A DNA stretch of 64,000 nt from CAIRDP01 sp037138335 (GTDB lineage: Bacteria; Bacteroidota; Bacteroidia; Bacteroidales; FEN-979), in NCBI GenBank assembly GCA_037138335.1, contig JBAXIO010000005.1, forward strand, positions 124,001-188,000, read 5' to 3'. The notes under the pieces were generated by a model. The model was given only the letters and a program-made list of their open reading frames with translations. It made no database searches and had not been told where the DNA came from. Each line of letters opens with the position of its first letter. Position 1 is the first letter of the stretch. A program made the translations under genes and the position numbers. Positions 1 to 9,050 of this stretch are shown here, in pieces.

Positions 1-697
1 CCGGCCTTCTGATATCGGCGATCTCGGCCGGGGCCGGACCTGTGACCAGGTTTGAATCAAACGCGCTGACATCACAACCCTGGCCGACATAAACCGAATT
101 AGGGTTGAATTTTTTACAGTAGTTTGCAAGGTAGACCGAGTTCGCGACAGCAAGGTCGGCTTTTTTAATTAGGGCAGCCTCTATTCTCACTCCCTGCTTC
201 TTCCACCAGTCAACGGCTATCATATTATCCCTTGAGTAATAAATGAATTTAGCCGGTTTCAGAAGGTCTTTGAGGTAAAAACTCCTGTACATGTCACTGT
301 CACAGAAAATAATAATATTCGTGAACCCGAGAACATTCAAGGCTTTGCTGATCTCTTTGGCAAACCTCCGGTTGTTGACCTTATTCAGAAAATCAAACAC
401 CAGGTTGCTCCCAATCTGGCTGATGGACTCCAGTATGGTCCTGGGATATAAGGTCCATAAGTTATCCTTTATTTTAACCAGCGAATCCTCTTTCCCCTTT
501 ATTACCGACAGCCTTTTAATGATATTGGGATCCTTGCGGTGGCGCATGACCGACATACGGTCTGCGGGGTAATTCACATACAATACTCTGTGCTTCCGTG
601 AAAATTCATAAGCAAGGTTCACCGGGTTGGAACCTGCAGCATAGTTAATCCCCTGCAGGCTCGTGATTACAATATCCATTGTTCCGCTGTCATCCAT
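1..697 (-). CDS. Glycosyltransferase (GT4-like), C-terminus beyond the left edge
   Basis: About 232 N-terminal residues are visible and the frame stays open to base 1, so the catalytic C-terminal half lies outside. It is a clear paralogue of the next gene upstream (710-1909): LNKVNNRRFAKEI here against LNKMNDRRFARQV there, and KFNPNSVYVGQGCDV against KFNPNSHFIGQGCDI. By analogy it should be the acceptor-binding half of a GT-B glycosyltransferase that adds a sugar to the lipid-linked repeat unit at the inner membrane. Two in-frame ATGs are possible, at 697 and 679; I took 697, which leaves 12 bp after the preceding stop. The second opens with MDIVITSLQG, which resembles a more typical start. 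Substrate is not readable. Confidence 0.8.
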   Translation of the reverse strand, partial: MDDSGTMDIVITSLQGINYAAGSNPVNLAYEFSRKHRVLYVNYPADRMSVMRHRKDPNIIKRLSVIKGKEDSLVKIKDNLWTLYPRTILESISQIGSNLVFDFLNKVNNRRFAKEISKALNVLGFTNIIIFCDSDMYRSFYLKDLLKPAKFIYYSRDNMIAVDWWKKQGVRIEAALIKKADLAVANSVYLANYCKKFNPNSVYVGQGCDVSAFDSNLVTGPAPAEIADIRRP

Positions 698-709
698 TGG
701 CGTTGGTTG

Positions 710-1909
710 TTATTTCTTAAGAAGCTTTATCTGCTCGTAGATCTTATTGACAAAATTTGCCCAGGAATGGCTCCTGGCAACCCTGATCCGGTCCTTCCTC
801 TTTTCAGGGCTGTCCTCTGCCAGGGCTTTCCCTATCTCTGTGATGTAATCCTCCTTGGTTGGTGCCAGGTATGAATCTTTGGAGAAATAGAAATTCATAA
901 ACCATGTCTTGGTAGCAACAACAGGTACTCCCATAGCAAGATATTCATCCAGTTTCAGAGGATAATTGATATTGGTAATTTCATTTATGATCTGTGGATT
1001 TATAGCAACATCAAACCCCTTGACATAGCCTGGTAATTCAGTCCCGGGTTTTCCCCCGAGAAAATAAACATTTTTAAGCTGGTGAAGTTTGCTGTCCCTG
1101 AAGGCCTGGTCTTCGGGCCCAACAAGCACCATGCTCCAGTCGGGGCGCTGTTCTGCAACATACTCAAGGAGCTCAATATCGAGCCGGATACTTGTGAGAT
1201 TCCCGGTATACCCTATCCGCGGATGGGGTATTGTGCTGAGTTCATCAGGAACCTTCAGCGTTCCATCATCATCCCGGTACAGATCAATATCACAACCCTG
1301 TCCGATAAAATGTGAATTTGGATTGAATTTGGTTGCATAGTCGGAGAAGTAAGGCGAATTGGTTACTACGAGGTCAGATTTTTTAATCAGCAGTGGTTCC
1401 AGCCTCACACCATGCCTGGCGTGATAGGCTACTTTCGTGACATGGTCCCTGAGAAAATACAGCTGAACTGCAGGTTTTAGAAGTTCTTTAAAATTAAAAC
1501 CATTGATCATCGATGTATCATTAAGAACGATATAATCCTTAAAATTCAACCTGTCGATGGCGGTTTTAACCTGTCGGGCAAAACGTCTGTCGTTCATTTT
1601 ATTCAATGAATCGAAAAGCCCGGGATTGGAAATCCAGTTTACAGACTCAAGGACTGTCTTCGGATAAAGCACCCAGAGGTTCTTATTGATCTGCACCAGG
1701 TCTTCATCCTTCCCGCTGAATACCTTGCGGTATTTTATGCTCTCCGGGGCATCGCGTCTGAAAAGCTGAAAACTCCTTTGCAGGGGAGTATCAAGAAAGA
1801 TAACCCTGTTTGTCTTGCATAGTTCCATCGTAATATATTTGAGAACGGTGGCTACGAAAGTATCCCATGGCTGAATACTGTGCACGATAAAATCTCTTCC
1901 TGTTGGCAT
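710..1909 (-). CDS. Glycosyltransferase (GT4-like, GT-B fold)
   Basis: 399 residues. The N-terminal half is the divergent acceptor domain shared with the neighbour at 1-697. The C-terminal half has GT-B donor-site features: RIGYTGN near residue 233, a DVAINPQ strand, and LKLDEYLAMGVPVVATKTW near residue 320 in place of the usual E-x7-E loop. It probably transfers a sugar during assembly of the exopolysaccharide repeat on the cytoplasmic face. It starts at an ATG 10 bp after the stop of the upstream GT4 gene, inside an uninterrupted minus-strand operon. Donor and acceptor sugars cannot be inferred. Confidence 0.85.
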   Translation of the reverse strand: MPTGRDFIVHSIQPWDTFVATVLKYITMELCKTNRVIFLDTPLQRSFQLFRRDAPESIKYRKVFSGKDEDLVQINKNLWVLYPKTVLESVNWISNPGLFDSLNKMNDRRFARQVKTAIDRLNFKDYIVLNDTSMINGFNFKELLKPAVQLYFLRDHVTKVAYHARHGVRLEPLLIKKSDLVVTNSPYFSDYATKFNPNSHFIGQGCDIDLYRDDDGTLKVPDELSTIPHPRIGYTGNLTSIRLDIELLEYVAEQRPDWSMVLVGPEDQAFRDSKLHQLKNVYFLGGKPGTELPGYVKGFDVAINPQIINEITNINYPLKLDEYLAMGVPVVATKTWFMNFYFSKDSYLAPTKEDYITEIGKALAEDSPEKRKDRIRVARSHSWANFVNKIYEQIKLLKK

Positions 1910-1919
1910 ATAGATAGTA

Positions 1920-3059
1920 TTATTTGTTTGAAATTATTTCATTATAAACCTGTATGACACCAAGAGTCATATTTTTCCAGGTGAATTTTTTAGCCTGTTC
2001 CAGGCCTCCAGCAATCAGGCCTGATCGTAAAGCCTTATCAGACAGTAATCTGAACATGTTTTCGGTAATCTGTTCCGGTTTAAAGGGGTCAATGAACAAA
2101 GCAGCATTCCCAGCCACTTCCGGCATAGATGAAGTATTGGAAGTGATCACGGGCGTGCCGCATGCCATTGCTTCAAGCATTGGGATACCAAAGCTTTCCC
2201 TTAGAGACGGGTATAAAAAGACAGTGCTGAGGCTGTATATCCCCGGAAGTTCAGTATTCGGGACATACCCGGTAAGGATTATATGTTCGTGCAATGAAGG
2301 GTCGCCCACATCCTCTATGAGTTTTGCCAGTGCTTCCCTGTCGTAATCAAGCATTACGAGCGGTATTTTTTCAACAGATGCCTTAAGGAACAGCGACAAT
2401 GCCTTCAGTACCCCCCTGGTGTTCTTCTTCGGATCAGTATTCCCGAAGAAAAAGAAAAACCTGTCGGGAAGCTTGTATTTTTTCTTTACAGCATTCAGGC
2501 TTGCCGGGTCGGTAACCGGCTTGAAATGTTCGCTTACACCATTGTATATTGCTTGAACTTTTTCAGGGCCGATTTTAAAGAAATCAGCAATCCTTTGTTT
2601 TTCAAATTCCGAAACCGTGATCAGTTTCTTACATTTCCTGACAACCCCGGGAACTACCATCCTGCGGTAAAGGTTCCCGAATTTCTGATAATTTGTAAAT
2701 CCCTGGCTCAGCAGGCTGAGCTTCTCCATGTAGATGATATCATGCAATGTGACTACAAGCGGAATTGCAGTTGAAAGGGGGGCCGTATTGCTGGTGCAAT
2801 GCAGGATGTCGCAGTTGGCTTTCTTTGCAGCCGATGGAAGGACAAACTGTTCCCAAACAGGGTATGGAGCATCCCTCAGTTTGACAATTTTGAAGTTCCC
2901 TCCCGAATGCAGGCATTCATCTTCATCCTGTTTGACAAATACAAAGTATTCGTTTGTTGTATCAATGAGCTGGAGGTTCCTGATAAGTTCGAGGGCAACC
3001 ATATCCATCCCATGTTTCTTTTTTCTGAATAACCGCTGTCCTTCAATACCGATTCGCAT
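1920..3059 (-). CDS. Family 4 glycosyltransferase
   Basis: 379 residues, full length for a GT4 enzyme. Visible features are the N-terminal Rossmann strand MRIGIEGQRLF with a glycine-rich loop (KKHGMDM), the HCTSNTAP / VVTLHDI segment, ITVSEFEKQRI, the hinge motif FFGNTDPKKNTRGVLKAL, and the donor-binding ESFGIPMLEAMACGTPVITS signature near residue 287. These are hallmarks of retaining GT-B transferases such as mannosyl- or rhamnosyltransferases. It lies between the GT4 pair and the GT2 pair of the polysaccharide operon and has no paralogue in the window, unlike the other six transferases. Specificity is unknown. Confidence 0.92.
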   Translation of the reverse strand: MRIGIEGQRLFRKKKHGMDMVALELIRNLQLIDTTNEYFVFVKQDEDECLHSGGNFKIVKLRDAPYPVWEQFVLPSAAKKANCDILHCTSNTAPLSTAIPLVVTLHDIIYMEKLSLLSQGFTNYQKFGNLYRRMVVPGVVRKCKKLITVSEFEKQRIADFFKIGPEKVQAIYNGVSEHFKPVTDPASLNAVKKKYKLPDRFFFFFGNTDPKKNTRGVLKALSLFLKASVEKIPLVMLDYDREALAKLIEDVGDPSLHEHIILTGYVPNTELPGIYSLSTVFLYPSLRESFGIPMLEAMACGTPVITSNTSSMPEVAGNAALFIDPFKPEQITENMFRLLSDKALRSGLIAGGLEQAKKFTWKNMTLGVIQVYNEIISNK

Positions 3060-3071
3060 GATATTATGTTT

Positions 3072-4256
3072 CTAAAGGGTCTGAATGTCGTGCTCTGTAT
3101 GGATAAAATGCTTGTCTTTTTTATGTATTTTAAACAATAGTGAAAACATTAAAATGAAAGCCATTGGCAGGTACAGCAAAGCGAAGATGGTTTCTTTTCT
3201 GTAGAAATCAATTGGAGTGGATATAAGGATCGACATAGCGCATGCTATAAAGGAACAGAACCATAGCAAGCTGAACACAGGGGTGTATAAAAAGATATTT
3301 GCTATACTGACCAGGCCGAGTATCCCAAGCAATAAAACCCTCGGAAGTAAAGAGAACTGCAAAGTTTTGTCAAAGTAATTAATATTCCCGTGCCTGATAA
3401 ATGACCACAAACTTGGAATGAAATCCCTCCCGAAATAGACCACTTGTGAGGTCATCCAGCGTTTCCTTTGCTTGTAAAAGACTTTGGATGTCTGGACTTT
3501 CTCATCCAGAACAAATGCATCTTCAAGATACGCAATAAAAATGCCGTCGCTCAGTAATTTCAGCTCAAGCTCTTTGTCAAAACCGCCAATTGCCGTCAAC
3601 TGTGGGATATATTTACGATAAATCTCAACATCGAAGGCCATTGCAGAACCGATCAGTGCCGATGAAAGTCCTATAGCGACATGGCCACTCCTGAAGATAT
3701 TGTTGTTTACCTCCTCACTGATCGCATCCAGGAGGGCAAACGGCGTATTCGTATTTTTAGCAGAACGATGGCATTGTACAACCATGTATCCCGAATCAAG
3801 TGAAAGGTTCAGTTTCCTCAGGAAACTCATTTCCATGAGGTTATCTGCATCCAGAATTACAACTATCTCGGTGCTTTTGTGCAAATGTGCATTGGCAAGC
3901 TTCAGTGACTGAACTTTGGTACTTTCTTCAAACCTGGCTTGTACCAGTTTGATAGGATACTGGCTGAGACGTTGAAGGGATTCGTCAGTAAAATTATCTG
4001 CTATCAGCAGGATTTCAACCATCTCACCAGGATAGTCCTGCTGCAAGGCCGATTTGATTACTGCATCCATGATAAGATCTTCCTTGAACGCAGTAATCAC
4101 AATAGTAATACGCCTGAACCTGTTGAATGCATTTTGTTTCGTTTCGGGCTTGAATACAGCGCAAAGGGCAAAGAACAGCAAATAGAGGGCATTGCCTCCG
4201 AGATAAGCTAAAACTATGACCTGGAAAATATTAATAATAGTATGGTAGCTTTGCAT
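3072..4256 (-). CDS. Membrane-anchored family 2 glycosyltransferase
   Basis: 394 residues. One N-terminal transmembrane helix, a GT-A catalytic domain with the divalent-metal site ILDADNLME (DAD near residue 137), a late acidic residue in the KVQTSKVF region, and the QRKRW processivity-type signature (QxxRW) near residue 264. Hydrophobic segments follow near the C-terminus. This layout is that of processive or semi-processive membrane GT2 enzymes (cellulose/hyaluronan synthase-like). It is an evident paralogue of the adjacent 4287-5474 gene: same length, same order of motifs, and ALIGSAMAFD against ALIGSGMAFD. It probably elongates or branches the exopolysaccharide; whether it is truly processive cannot be told. 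Confidence 0.88.
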   Translation of the reverse strand: MQSYHTIINIFQVIVLAYLGGNALYLLFFALCAVFKPETKQNAFNRFRRITIVITAFKEDLIMDAVIKSALQQDYPGEMVEILLIADNFTDESLQRLSQYPIKLVQARFEESTKVQSLKLANAHLHKSTEIVVILDADNLMEMSFLRKLNLSLDSGYMVVQCHRSAKNTNTPFALLDAISEEVNNNIFRSGHVAIGLSSALIGSAMAFDVEIYRKYIPQLTAIGGFDKELELKLLSDGIFIAYLEDAFVLDEKVQTSKVFYKQRKRWMTSQVVYFGRDFIPSLWSFIRHGNINYFDKTLQFSLLPRVLLLGILGLVSIANIFLYTPVFSLLWFCSFIACAMSILISTPIDFYRKETIFALLYLPMAFILMFSLLFKIHKKDKHFIHTEHDIQTL

Positions 4257-4286
4257 TGCCCTGTTTTCTGTATAATTACTTTGAGA

Positions 4287-5474
4287 TTATTTCTCCACGC
4301 CATGAACGGTATGGTCCCACTTCTTTTTCGCTTGATAGATCCTCGTAAGTGAGAGTAACATCATGAAAAATCCTTTTGGTAAAAGAAAAATGGCCTTAAA
4401 GGTGGTGAAATTGTAAAACCTTCTCGGGGTTGAAAACATAAGGGTCAGAATGCATATGACAGTAAGAGCCAGCCAGGCCCATGTATACAGTATGGGATTC
4501 AGCAGCCACGACATCGCGGTTAACAGGATCAGGAATCCAAGAAGGAATATCCTTGGGGGCAGTAATTGCTGGATTACTTTATCAAGGAAGTCAATATTCC
4601 CCTTGGTAAACAGTTCTTTTATCCCCGGCAGGAAATAGAGCTTTGCAAATATAAACTGTGTTGCAAGCCAGCGGGCTCTCTGCACCATAAATACATTTGA
4701 CTTTTGTACTTTCTCATCATAAACAATGGCATCATTTACATAAGCGATCTTGATCTGATCTTTGATCATTCTCATCTCAAGTTCTTTTTCTTCTCCAAGA
4801 ATGAAATCCATATTTGTTATATAATCCTTGAACAAGGCATAGTCAAAAGCCATTCCCGAACCAATCAGGGCAGAAGAAAGTCCTAATACCCAATGACCTT
4901 TTCTGAATATCTGGTTGTTGATCTCTTCACTCACTGTATCCAGCACTGCAAATGCCGTATTCTGGTTTTTAGCTGTCCTGTGCACCTGGATGGCCTTATA
5001 CCCGAGGTTCATGGCATTGTTCATTTTCCCGAGACAATCCCGTTCCATTATGTTATCGGCATCCAGAATCAATGCAATATCATAATTCCCTTCCAGCCTT
5101 TTTACGGCTTCCTTAAGCGCTTTTGCCTTGGAACTGTTCTCAAAAACCACTTCCATCACCTGGATCGGGAGTTTGCGCAGTTCTGCAAGGGTCCCGGGGG
5201 AGAAGCTGTCGGCAATAATTATAATATCATAGCGTTCCCTGGGGTAATCCTGTTCAAGGGCCTGCCTGGCAACTTCAATGATAACCGAATCTTCTTTGTA
5301 GCCCGGGATAAGCACGGCAAAGCGATTGAGCTTTTTGTTTTCGGGAACAGTTTGTCTGATAGGGAAAAGACCGGCTATAGAGAAGATTAAAAAATAAATA
5401 GTGGTAAGGAATAAATATGTAAAAAGAACCACTTGTAAACCGATAAAAACCCACTTTAATATTTCAAGTATCAT
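4287..5474 (-). CDS. Membrane-anchored family 2 glycosyltransferase (paralogue of neighbour)
   Basis: 395 residues. It has an N-terminal helix, a GT-A domain with LILDADNIMERD (DAD) and a QRARW motif (QxxRW), then C-terminal helices. The order of motifs matches the gene at 3072-4256 almost one to one (KAKALKEAVKRL, SEEINNQIFRKGH, GLSSALIGSGMAFD), so the two arose by tandem duplication. Both keep the metal-binding and QxxRW motifs, so both are probably active, perhaps with different donors or acceptors. Thirty bases separate the pair. A role in exopolysaccharide repeat assembly is inferred from the operon. Confidence 0.88.
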   Translation of the reverse strand: MILEILKWVFIGLQVVLFTYLFLTTIYFLIFSIAGLFPIRQTVPENKKLNRFAVLIPGYKEDSVIIEVARQALEQDYPRERYDIIIIADSFSPGTLAELRKLPIQVMEVVFENSSKAKALKEAVKRLEGNYDIALILDADNIMERDCLGKMNNAMNLGYKAIQVHRTAKNQNTAFAVLDTVSEEINNQIFRKGHWVLGLSSALIGSGMAFDYALFKDYITNMDFILGEEKELEMRMIKDQIKIAYVNDAIVYDEKVQKSNVFMVQRARWLATQFIFAKLYFLPGIKELFTKGNIDFLDKVIQQLLPPRIFLLGFLILLTAMSWLLNPILYTWAWLALTVICILTLMFSTPRRFYNFTTFKAIFLLPKGFFMMLLSLTRIYQAKKKWDHTVHGVEK

Positions 5475-5545
5475 ATTAAAAGTTTAATGATTAGCCGAAT
5501 ACTAATGCAAATATAATTGAAACACGAAGCGAATCCAAAAGATTA

Positions 5546-6469
5546 TTATAAATATGGATTGTCGTGAATGTGTGGATTGACAATGTTTTTCAGATGCCAT
5601 CCAATGGCCCGGAGGTAGGCATGAAAGTAGGTCAACTTTCCTTTGAGAAGGTACTTGAATGCGTTCTTTGGAATGGCGACTGCAAGCTGATACAGGATAC
5701 CGACCTGAAAATCTTTTCCTGTTACGTTTCTCCTCATGAAAACAATCCTGTTCCTGTTCTGATAATATACTTTGGAAGCGCTGAGTTTCCCAACCGATAC
5801 AGATTCCTTGTGATAAACAAGTGAGTTGTGGACGTACCAGATGGTGTACCCTGCATTTTTGATGCGGTAGCTCCAATCAGCTTCTTCATAATAAAGAAAG
5901 AAAATATAGGACATTATTCCTATTTCCTTTATTACCTTCATTGAAACCATCATTGCAGCGCCATGGGCGTATGGAGTTATCCTGTCGGCATCATGCTGGC
6001 CTTTATCTTTCTCCCGGTAACCTATTGCAAAACTCCTCATGGTATGATGGTCGATAGGCGTATAGCCCGCAAACTGTATTATCGAGCGGTCGTAATAAAA
6101 CCTTAGTTTGGAACTTACACAGCCTATTTTTGGGTCTGATTGCATCTTCCTGACAAGAGGCTCGAGAAAACCCTTTTCAACAATCGTATCGTTATTCAGG
6201 AGCAGGACATATTCCCCCCTTGCCCTCATAATCCCAAGATTATTGCCACCCGCGAATCCCATATTGATATTGCTTTCATAGAGGGTAACAGAGGGGAACC
6301 TCTCTTTTATTATCCGGGGAGTATCATTTTCGGAATGATTGTCAACAACGATGATCTCAAAATTAGGATATGTAATTTTGGTAAGGGATTCAATCATTTC
6401 AAGGGTATCTTCCGAACCGTTGAAATTCACAGTGATAATTGAAACCAGTGGAAATTGAGGGGCTGTCAT
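5546..6469 (-). CDS. Family 2 glycosyltransferase, rhamnosyltransferase-like
   Basis: 307 residues. Soluble GT-A fold with VSIITVNFNGSEDT at the N-terminus, the nucleotide-binding IIVVDNHSEND, GFAGGNNLGI and LLLNNDTIVEKGFLEPL (the DxD-equivalent NND near residue 93), and the YEEADWSYRIKNAGY acceptor segment around residue 194. This set is typical of WbbL/RfbN-like rhamnosyl- or fucosyltransferases. It is a paralogue of 6471-7400 with matching motifs throughout. One base separates its start from the stop of that gene, so translation is probably coupled. It likely adds one sugar of the repeat unit; the sugar is not determinable. Confidence 0.9.
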   Translation of the reverse strand: MTAPQFPLVSIITVNFNGSEDTLEMIESLTKITYPNFEIIVVDNHSENDTPRIIKERFPSVTLYESNINMGFAGGNNLGIMRARGEYVLLLNNDTIVEKGFLEPLVRKMQSDPKIGCVSSKLRFYYDRSIIQFAGYTPIDHHTMRSFAIGYREKDKGQHDADRITPYAHGAAMMVSMKVIKEIGIMSYIFFLYYEEADWSYRIKNAGYTIWYVHNSLVYHKESVSVGKLSASKVYYQNRNRIVFMRRNVTGKDFQVGILYQLAVAIPKNAFKYLLKGKLTYFHAYLRAIGWHLKNIVNPHIHDNPYL

Positions 6470-6470
6470 T

Positions 6471-7400
6471 TCAGTCCAGGTTTGGGCTTTTATGCAAATC
6501 CCGGTTGAAGGAATTGCTTATTTGCCATCCGATGGCATTTTTGTATGCTTTGAACAGCTTGAACTGACCTTTCATCAGAAAAACGAGTATGTTTTTCGGA
6601 ACAGCTACAAGGAACTGGTAAATCAGTGCAAGGATAAACAGGGGGCCATGAACATTGCGTCTCAGGTACAGCAGGCGGTTTCGGTTCAGGTAGTATATTT
6701 TCAGGGGGCTCATTGTCCCTGTCGTAATGGAGTCCTTATGGAAGATCAATGAATTATGAACGTATCCGATCTTATAACCTGCGTCTTTGATCCTCTGCAT
6801 CCAGTCCATTTCTTCATAATACAGGAAAAAGATATCAGCCATTAACCCGACTTTTTTCATTACCTCTAGCGGGATCATCATGGCTGCGCCATAAGCGTAT
6901 TCAGTATAGGAATCCCGGTCATGCTGTCCTTTATCGGTCTCCTGGAAACCAATCCCCCTGTTTCTTACCGTTATCGGGTTAATCGCTGTAAATCCGGCAT
7001 ATTGTATTAATTCAGGATGGTAGAAGTACCTGATTTTGGGACTTACAACGCCCAGTGAAGGATCGAGCTGAAGCTTTGACACGAGAGGTTCAATGAACCC
7101 GGGATCAACTTCCGTGTCATTATTTATCAGCAGATGGAACTTCCCTTTTGCAACCCTGATCCCAAGGTTATTACCTCCTGCGAATCCCAGGTTCTCCTTG
7201 CTTTCAATTAAAATGATATCCGGATGTTTTTCTTTAAGAATTGCAGGTTTTTTGGTAGGGGATGCATTATCAACGACAATTATCTCGTAGGAGGGGTAAG
7301 AAATCTTTTTAATTGAGTCAAGAAAAGCAAGTGTAACCTCTGGCTGGTTATAATTTACCGTGATTATTGAAACCATTGGAAATTTATCTGCCATAGACAT
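6471..7400 (-). CDS. Family 2 glycosyltransferase, rhamnosyltransferase-like (paralogue)
   Basis: 309 residues with VSIITVNYNQPEVT, IIVVDNASPT, NLGFAGGNNLGIRVA, LLINNDTEVDPGF and FFLYYEEMDWMQRIKDAGY, the same motif series as the gene at 5546-6469. It is a GT2 transferase of the rhamnosyltransferase type, acting on the lipid-linked saccharide in the cytoplasm. ATGs at 7400 and 7394 are both possible. A short membrane-peptide frame lies 33 bp upstream. With its partner it is the third adjacent duplicate pair in the operon. Confidence 0.9.
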   Translation of the reverse strand: MSMADKFPMVSIITVNYNQPEVTLAFLDSIKKISYPSYEIIVVDNASPTKKPAILKEKHPDIILIESKENLGFAGGNNLGIRVAKGKFHLLINNDTEVDPGFIEPLVSKLQLDPSLGVVSPKIRYFYHPELIQYAGFTAINPITVRNRGIGFQETDKGQHDRDSYTEYAYGAAMMIPLEVMKKVGLMADIFFLYYEEMDWMQRIKDAGYKIGYVHNSLIFHKDSITTGTMSPLKIYYLNRNRLLYLRRNVHGPLFILALIYQFLVAVPKNILVFLMKGQFKLFKAYKNAIGWQISNSFNRDLHKSPNLD

Positions 7401-7433
7401 TAAGCTTAAGTAACATTGTTAACCTTCCGAGTT

Positions 7434-7562
7434 TCAGTAGAGAGATTTTTTATCTTCCTCCTCACGTTCCTGTTGCCTTCTATGCTGCAACATTGCTACA
7501 ATAAACCCAAGCGGGGTAAAAAGAATAAATCCTATCATCATATGAACGACTACGCCTGTCAT
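7434..7562 (-). CDS. Small single-pass membrane peptide (42 aa)
   Basis: Read by hand from the gap between polymerase and glycosyltransferase: an ATG at 7562, 42 sense codons and TGA. The product is a hydrophobic helix (roughly residues 3-25, including MMIGFILFTPLGF) followed by a highly charged tail, QHRRQQEREEEDKK. A hydrophobic stretch followed directly by a charged tail is unlikely in random sequence. The frame starts 7 bp after the polymerase stop codon, as expected of an operon member. By the positive-inside rule the Arg-containing tail is probably cytoplasmic. I do not recognise the family. A small accessory subunit of the Wzy/Wzx machinery is possible but unproven. Confidence 0.6.
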   Translation of the reverse strand: MTGVVVHMMIGFILFTPLGFIVAMLQHRRQQEREEEDKKSLY

Positions 7563-7569
7563 CTGGATT

Positions 7570-9045
7570 TTAACTAAGGGGTTCTGTTATTACTTCATTT
7601 GGTTTTACGGGAATGAGTTTATCCATTGCAGGAGCCATAAACACATAGGCCATGCTGATATAAACGACCAGGCCGGTTGGGAACTGTCCCAGAACGGCAT
7701 TGCCGTAGCTGGCAACCAGGATGCCGAAAACACCGCACAAAAGTGCGGCGATCTTCACCTCCAGATCTTTATTTTTTATCTGAAACATGCTTATATATAA
7801 TCCTTTGCCGGTAAAATAGCCCAGGATCAGAAGATGCAGGTAAAGGCCGATTATTCCCGCTTCCGCCCATATAAGAACAAACCAGCTGTCGGTAGCAACG
7901 CTTGAGAGGAAAGTCTCCCCTGTATATGTTATTGCCCTGCTTCCCGCGTGACCGATACCCCCTCCAAAAGGCCTGGTTTTAAGGTAAGCTTCAAAAATAG
8001 CCTGGTTCTTGAGCCTAACCTGAAATGATGCATCATCATCAGGAGTAAAAGCCGATCTCATCCGATATACCTGGTAACTGCTGTCGCCTATTGTCGTGTA
8101 CCTGAAAAAGGAATAAATGAAGATGAGAAATATTGCACCAATTATAATTACTTTAACATTCTTCCTGATAATTATATATAAAGCGCCACCTGCAAAAGGC
8201 ACGAAAATTGCACCCCTGGTTCCGGAACTGGACATGCCATAATACCCGGCAATAAAAACAACGGCCCAGAACAGCCTGCTTCTTAAACGTTTTTCATAAA
8301 AGAACATGATCATTGCAACAACCCCGATTTGCCCCTGGGCGGCACCAAACTGGCCGGCATCAGAGAAAAATGAGAAAGCCCGTAAATTCCCCCACAGGAT
8401 ATGGGTCACGGCACCAACTTCATCAAGCCATTTTTGCTCCCACGGGTCAACCCCTATATTCAGCTGTATCCATGCTTTGGCTGATGCGATGATAGATATT
8501 ATGGCCCATATTTTTAAAAAGCGGTCGAGGTGTTTCGGTGTATTATAAAGAAGTTGCACAAGGGGGATCACAAGTAACATGTATAAGCCTATACCACGCA
8601 TGGAAGCAAACCAGGCTGTTTTATTCACTGCCTCAGGGTTGAACATTTCAAGTACAATATATCCGAACCATACCACGGCAAGGTAGGTCAGGTCATTTTG
8701 AACAGGTTTCAGGTCAAGCTTCTTGTCATAAAAATGGAAGAACATTGCGATATAAGTAGATATCAGCGTGATGTCCATCAGGTACCCCAATTTAACTGGG
8801 ATATATCGGGAAATCCCGATGATAAAGAAATTAATGATAAAAGCGAAAGTAATACCGATCTCAGGTTTTAGAATAAGCCGGTAGAATGAATAGAAAAGAA
8901 TGGGGATCGCAATGACAATGGCAGCGGTCATCATGCCCCCCAGGGCCATTGCATAGCCCAAGACAATAGCAGCAATTAACATGATCCCAACCAGAAATGG
9001 ATTTCTGAGTAGTTCAGCTCCGGTAGGTATTTGAAAAAGGTTCAT
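7570..9045 (-). CDS. O-antigen polymerase/ligase-like membrane protein (Wzy-type)
   Basis: 491 residues, about a dozen hydrophobic segments and one larger hydrophilic loop between about residues 300 and 380 containing RMRSAFTPDDDASFQVRLKNQ and the following RPFGGGIGHAGS. A large periplasmic loop carrying R..R and GxGxG-like features is characteristic of the Wzy_C/O-antigen ligase superfamily. It probably polymerises flipped repeat units at the periplasmic face. Flippase upstream and chain-length regulator further upstream complete a Wzx/Wzy set. Sequence alone does not separate polymerase from ligase, but operon context favours polymerase. Confidence 0.82.
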   Translation of the reverse strand: MNLFQIPTGAELLRNPFLVGIMLIAAIVLGYAMALGGMMTAAIVIAIPILFYSFYRLILKPEIGITFAFIINFFIIGISRYIPVKLGYLMDITLISTYIAMFFHFYDKKLDLKPVQNDLTYLAVVWFGYIVLEMFNPEAVNKTAWFASMRGIGLYMLLVIPLVQLLYNTPKHLDRFLKIWAIISIIASAKAWIQLNIGVDPWEQKWLDEVGAVTHILWGNLRAFSFFSDAGQFGAAQGQIGVVAMIMFFYEKRLRSRLFWAVVFIAGYYGMSSSGTRGAIFVPFAGGALYIIIRKNVKVIIIGAIFLIFIYSFFRYTTIGDSSYQVYRMRSAFTPDDDASFQVRLKNQAIFEAYLKTRPFGGGIGHAGSRAITYTGETFLSSVATDSWFVLIWAEAGIIGLYLHLLILGYFTGKGLYISMFQIKNKDLEVKIAALLCGVFGILVASYGNAVLGQFPTGLVVYISMAYVFMAPAMDKLIPVKPNEVITEPLS

Positions 9046-9050
9046 TGTTA

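Noticed and set aside
5502..5876. 124-residue minus-strand open frame overlapping the rhamnosyltransferase-like gene
   Set aside because: It overlaps a gene with strong GT2 motifs in another frame and its own translation lacks any recognisable fold.
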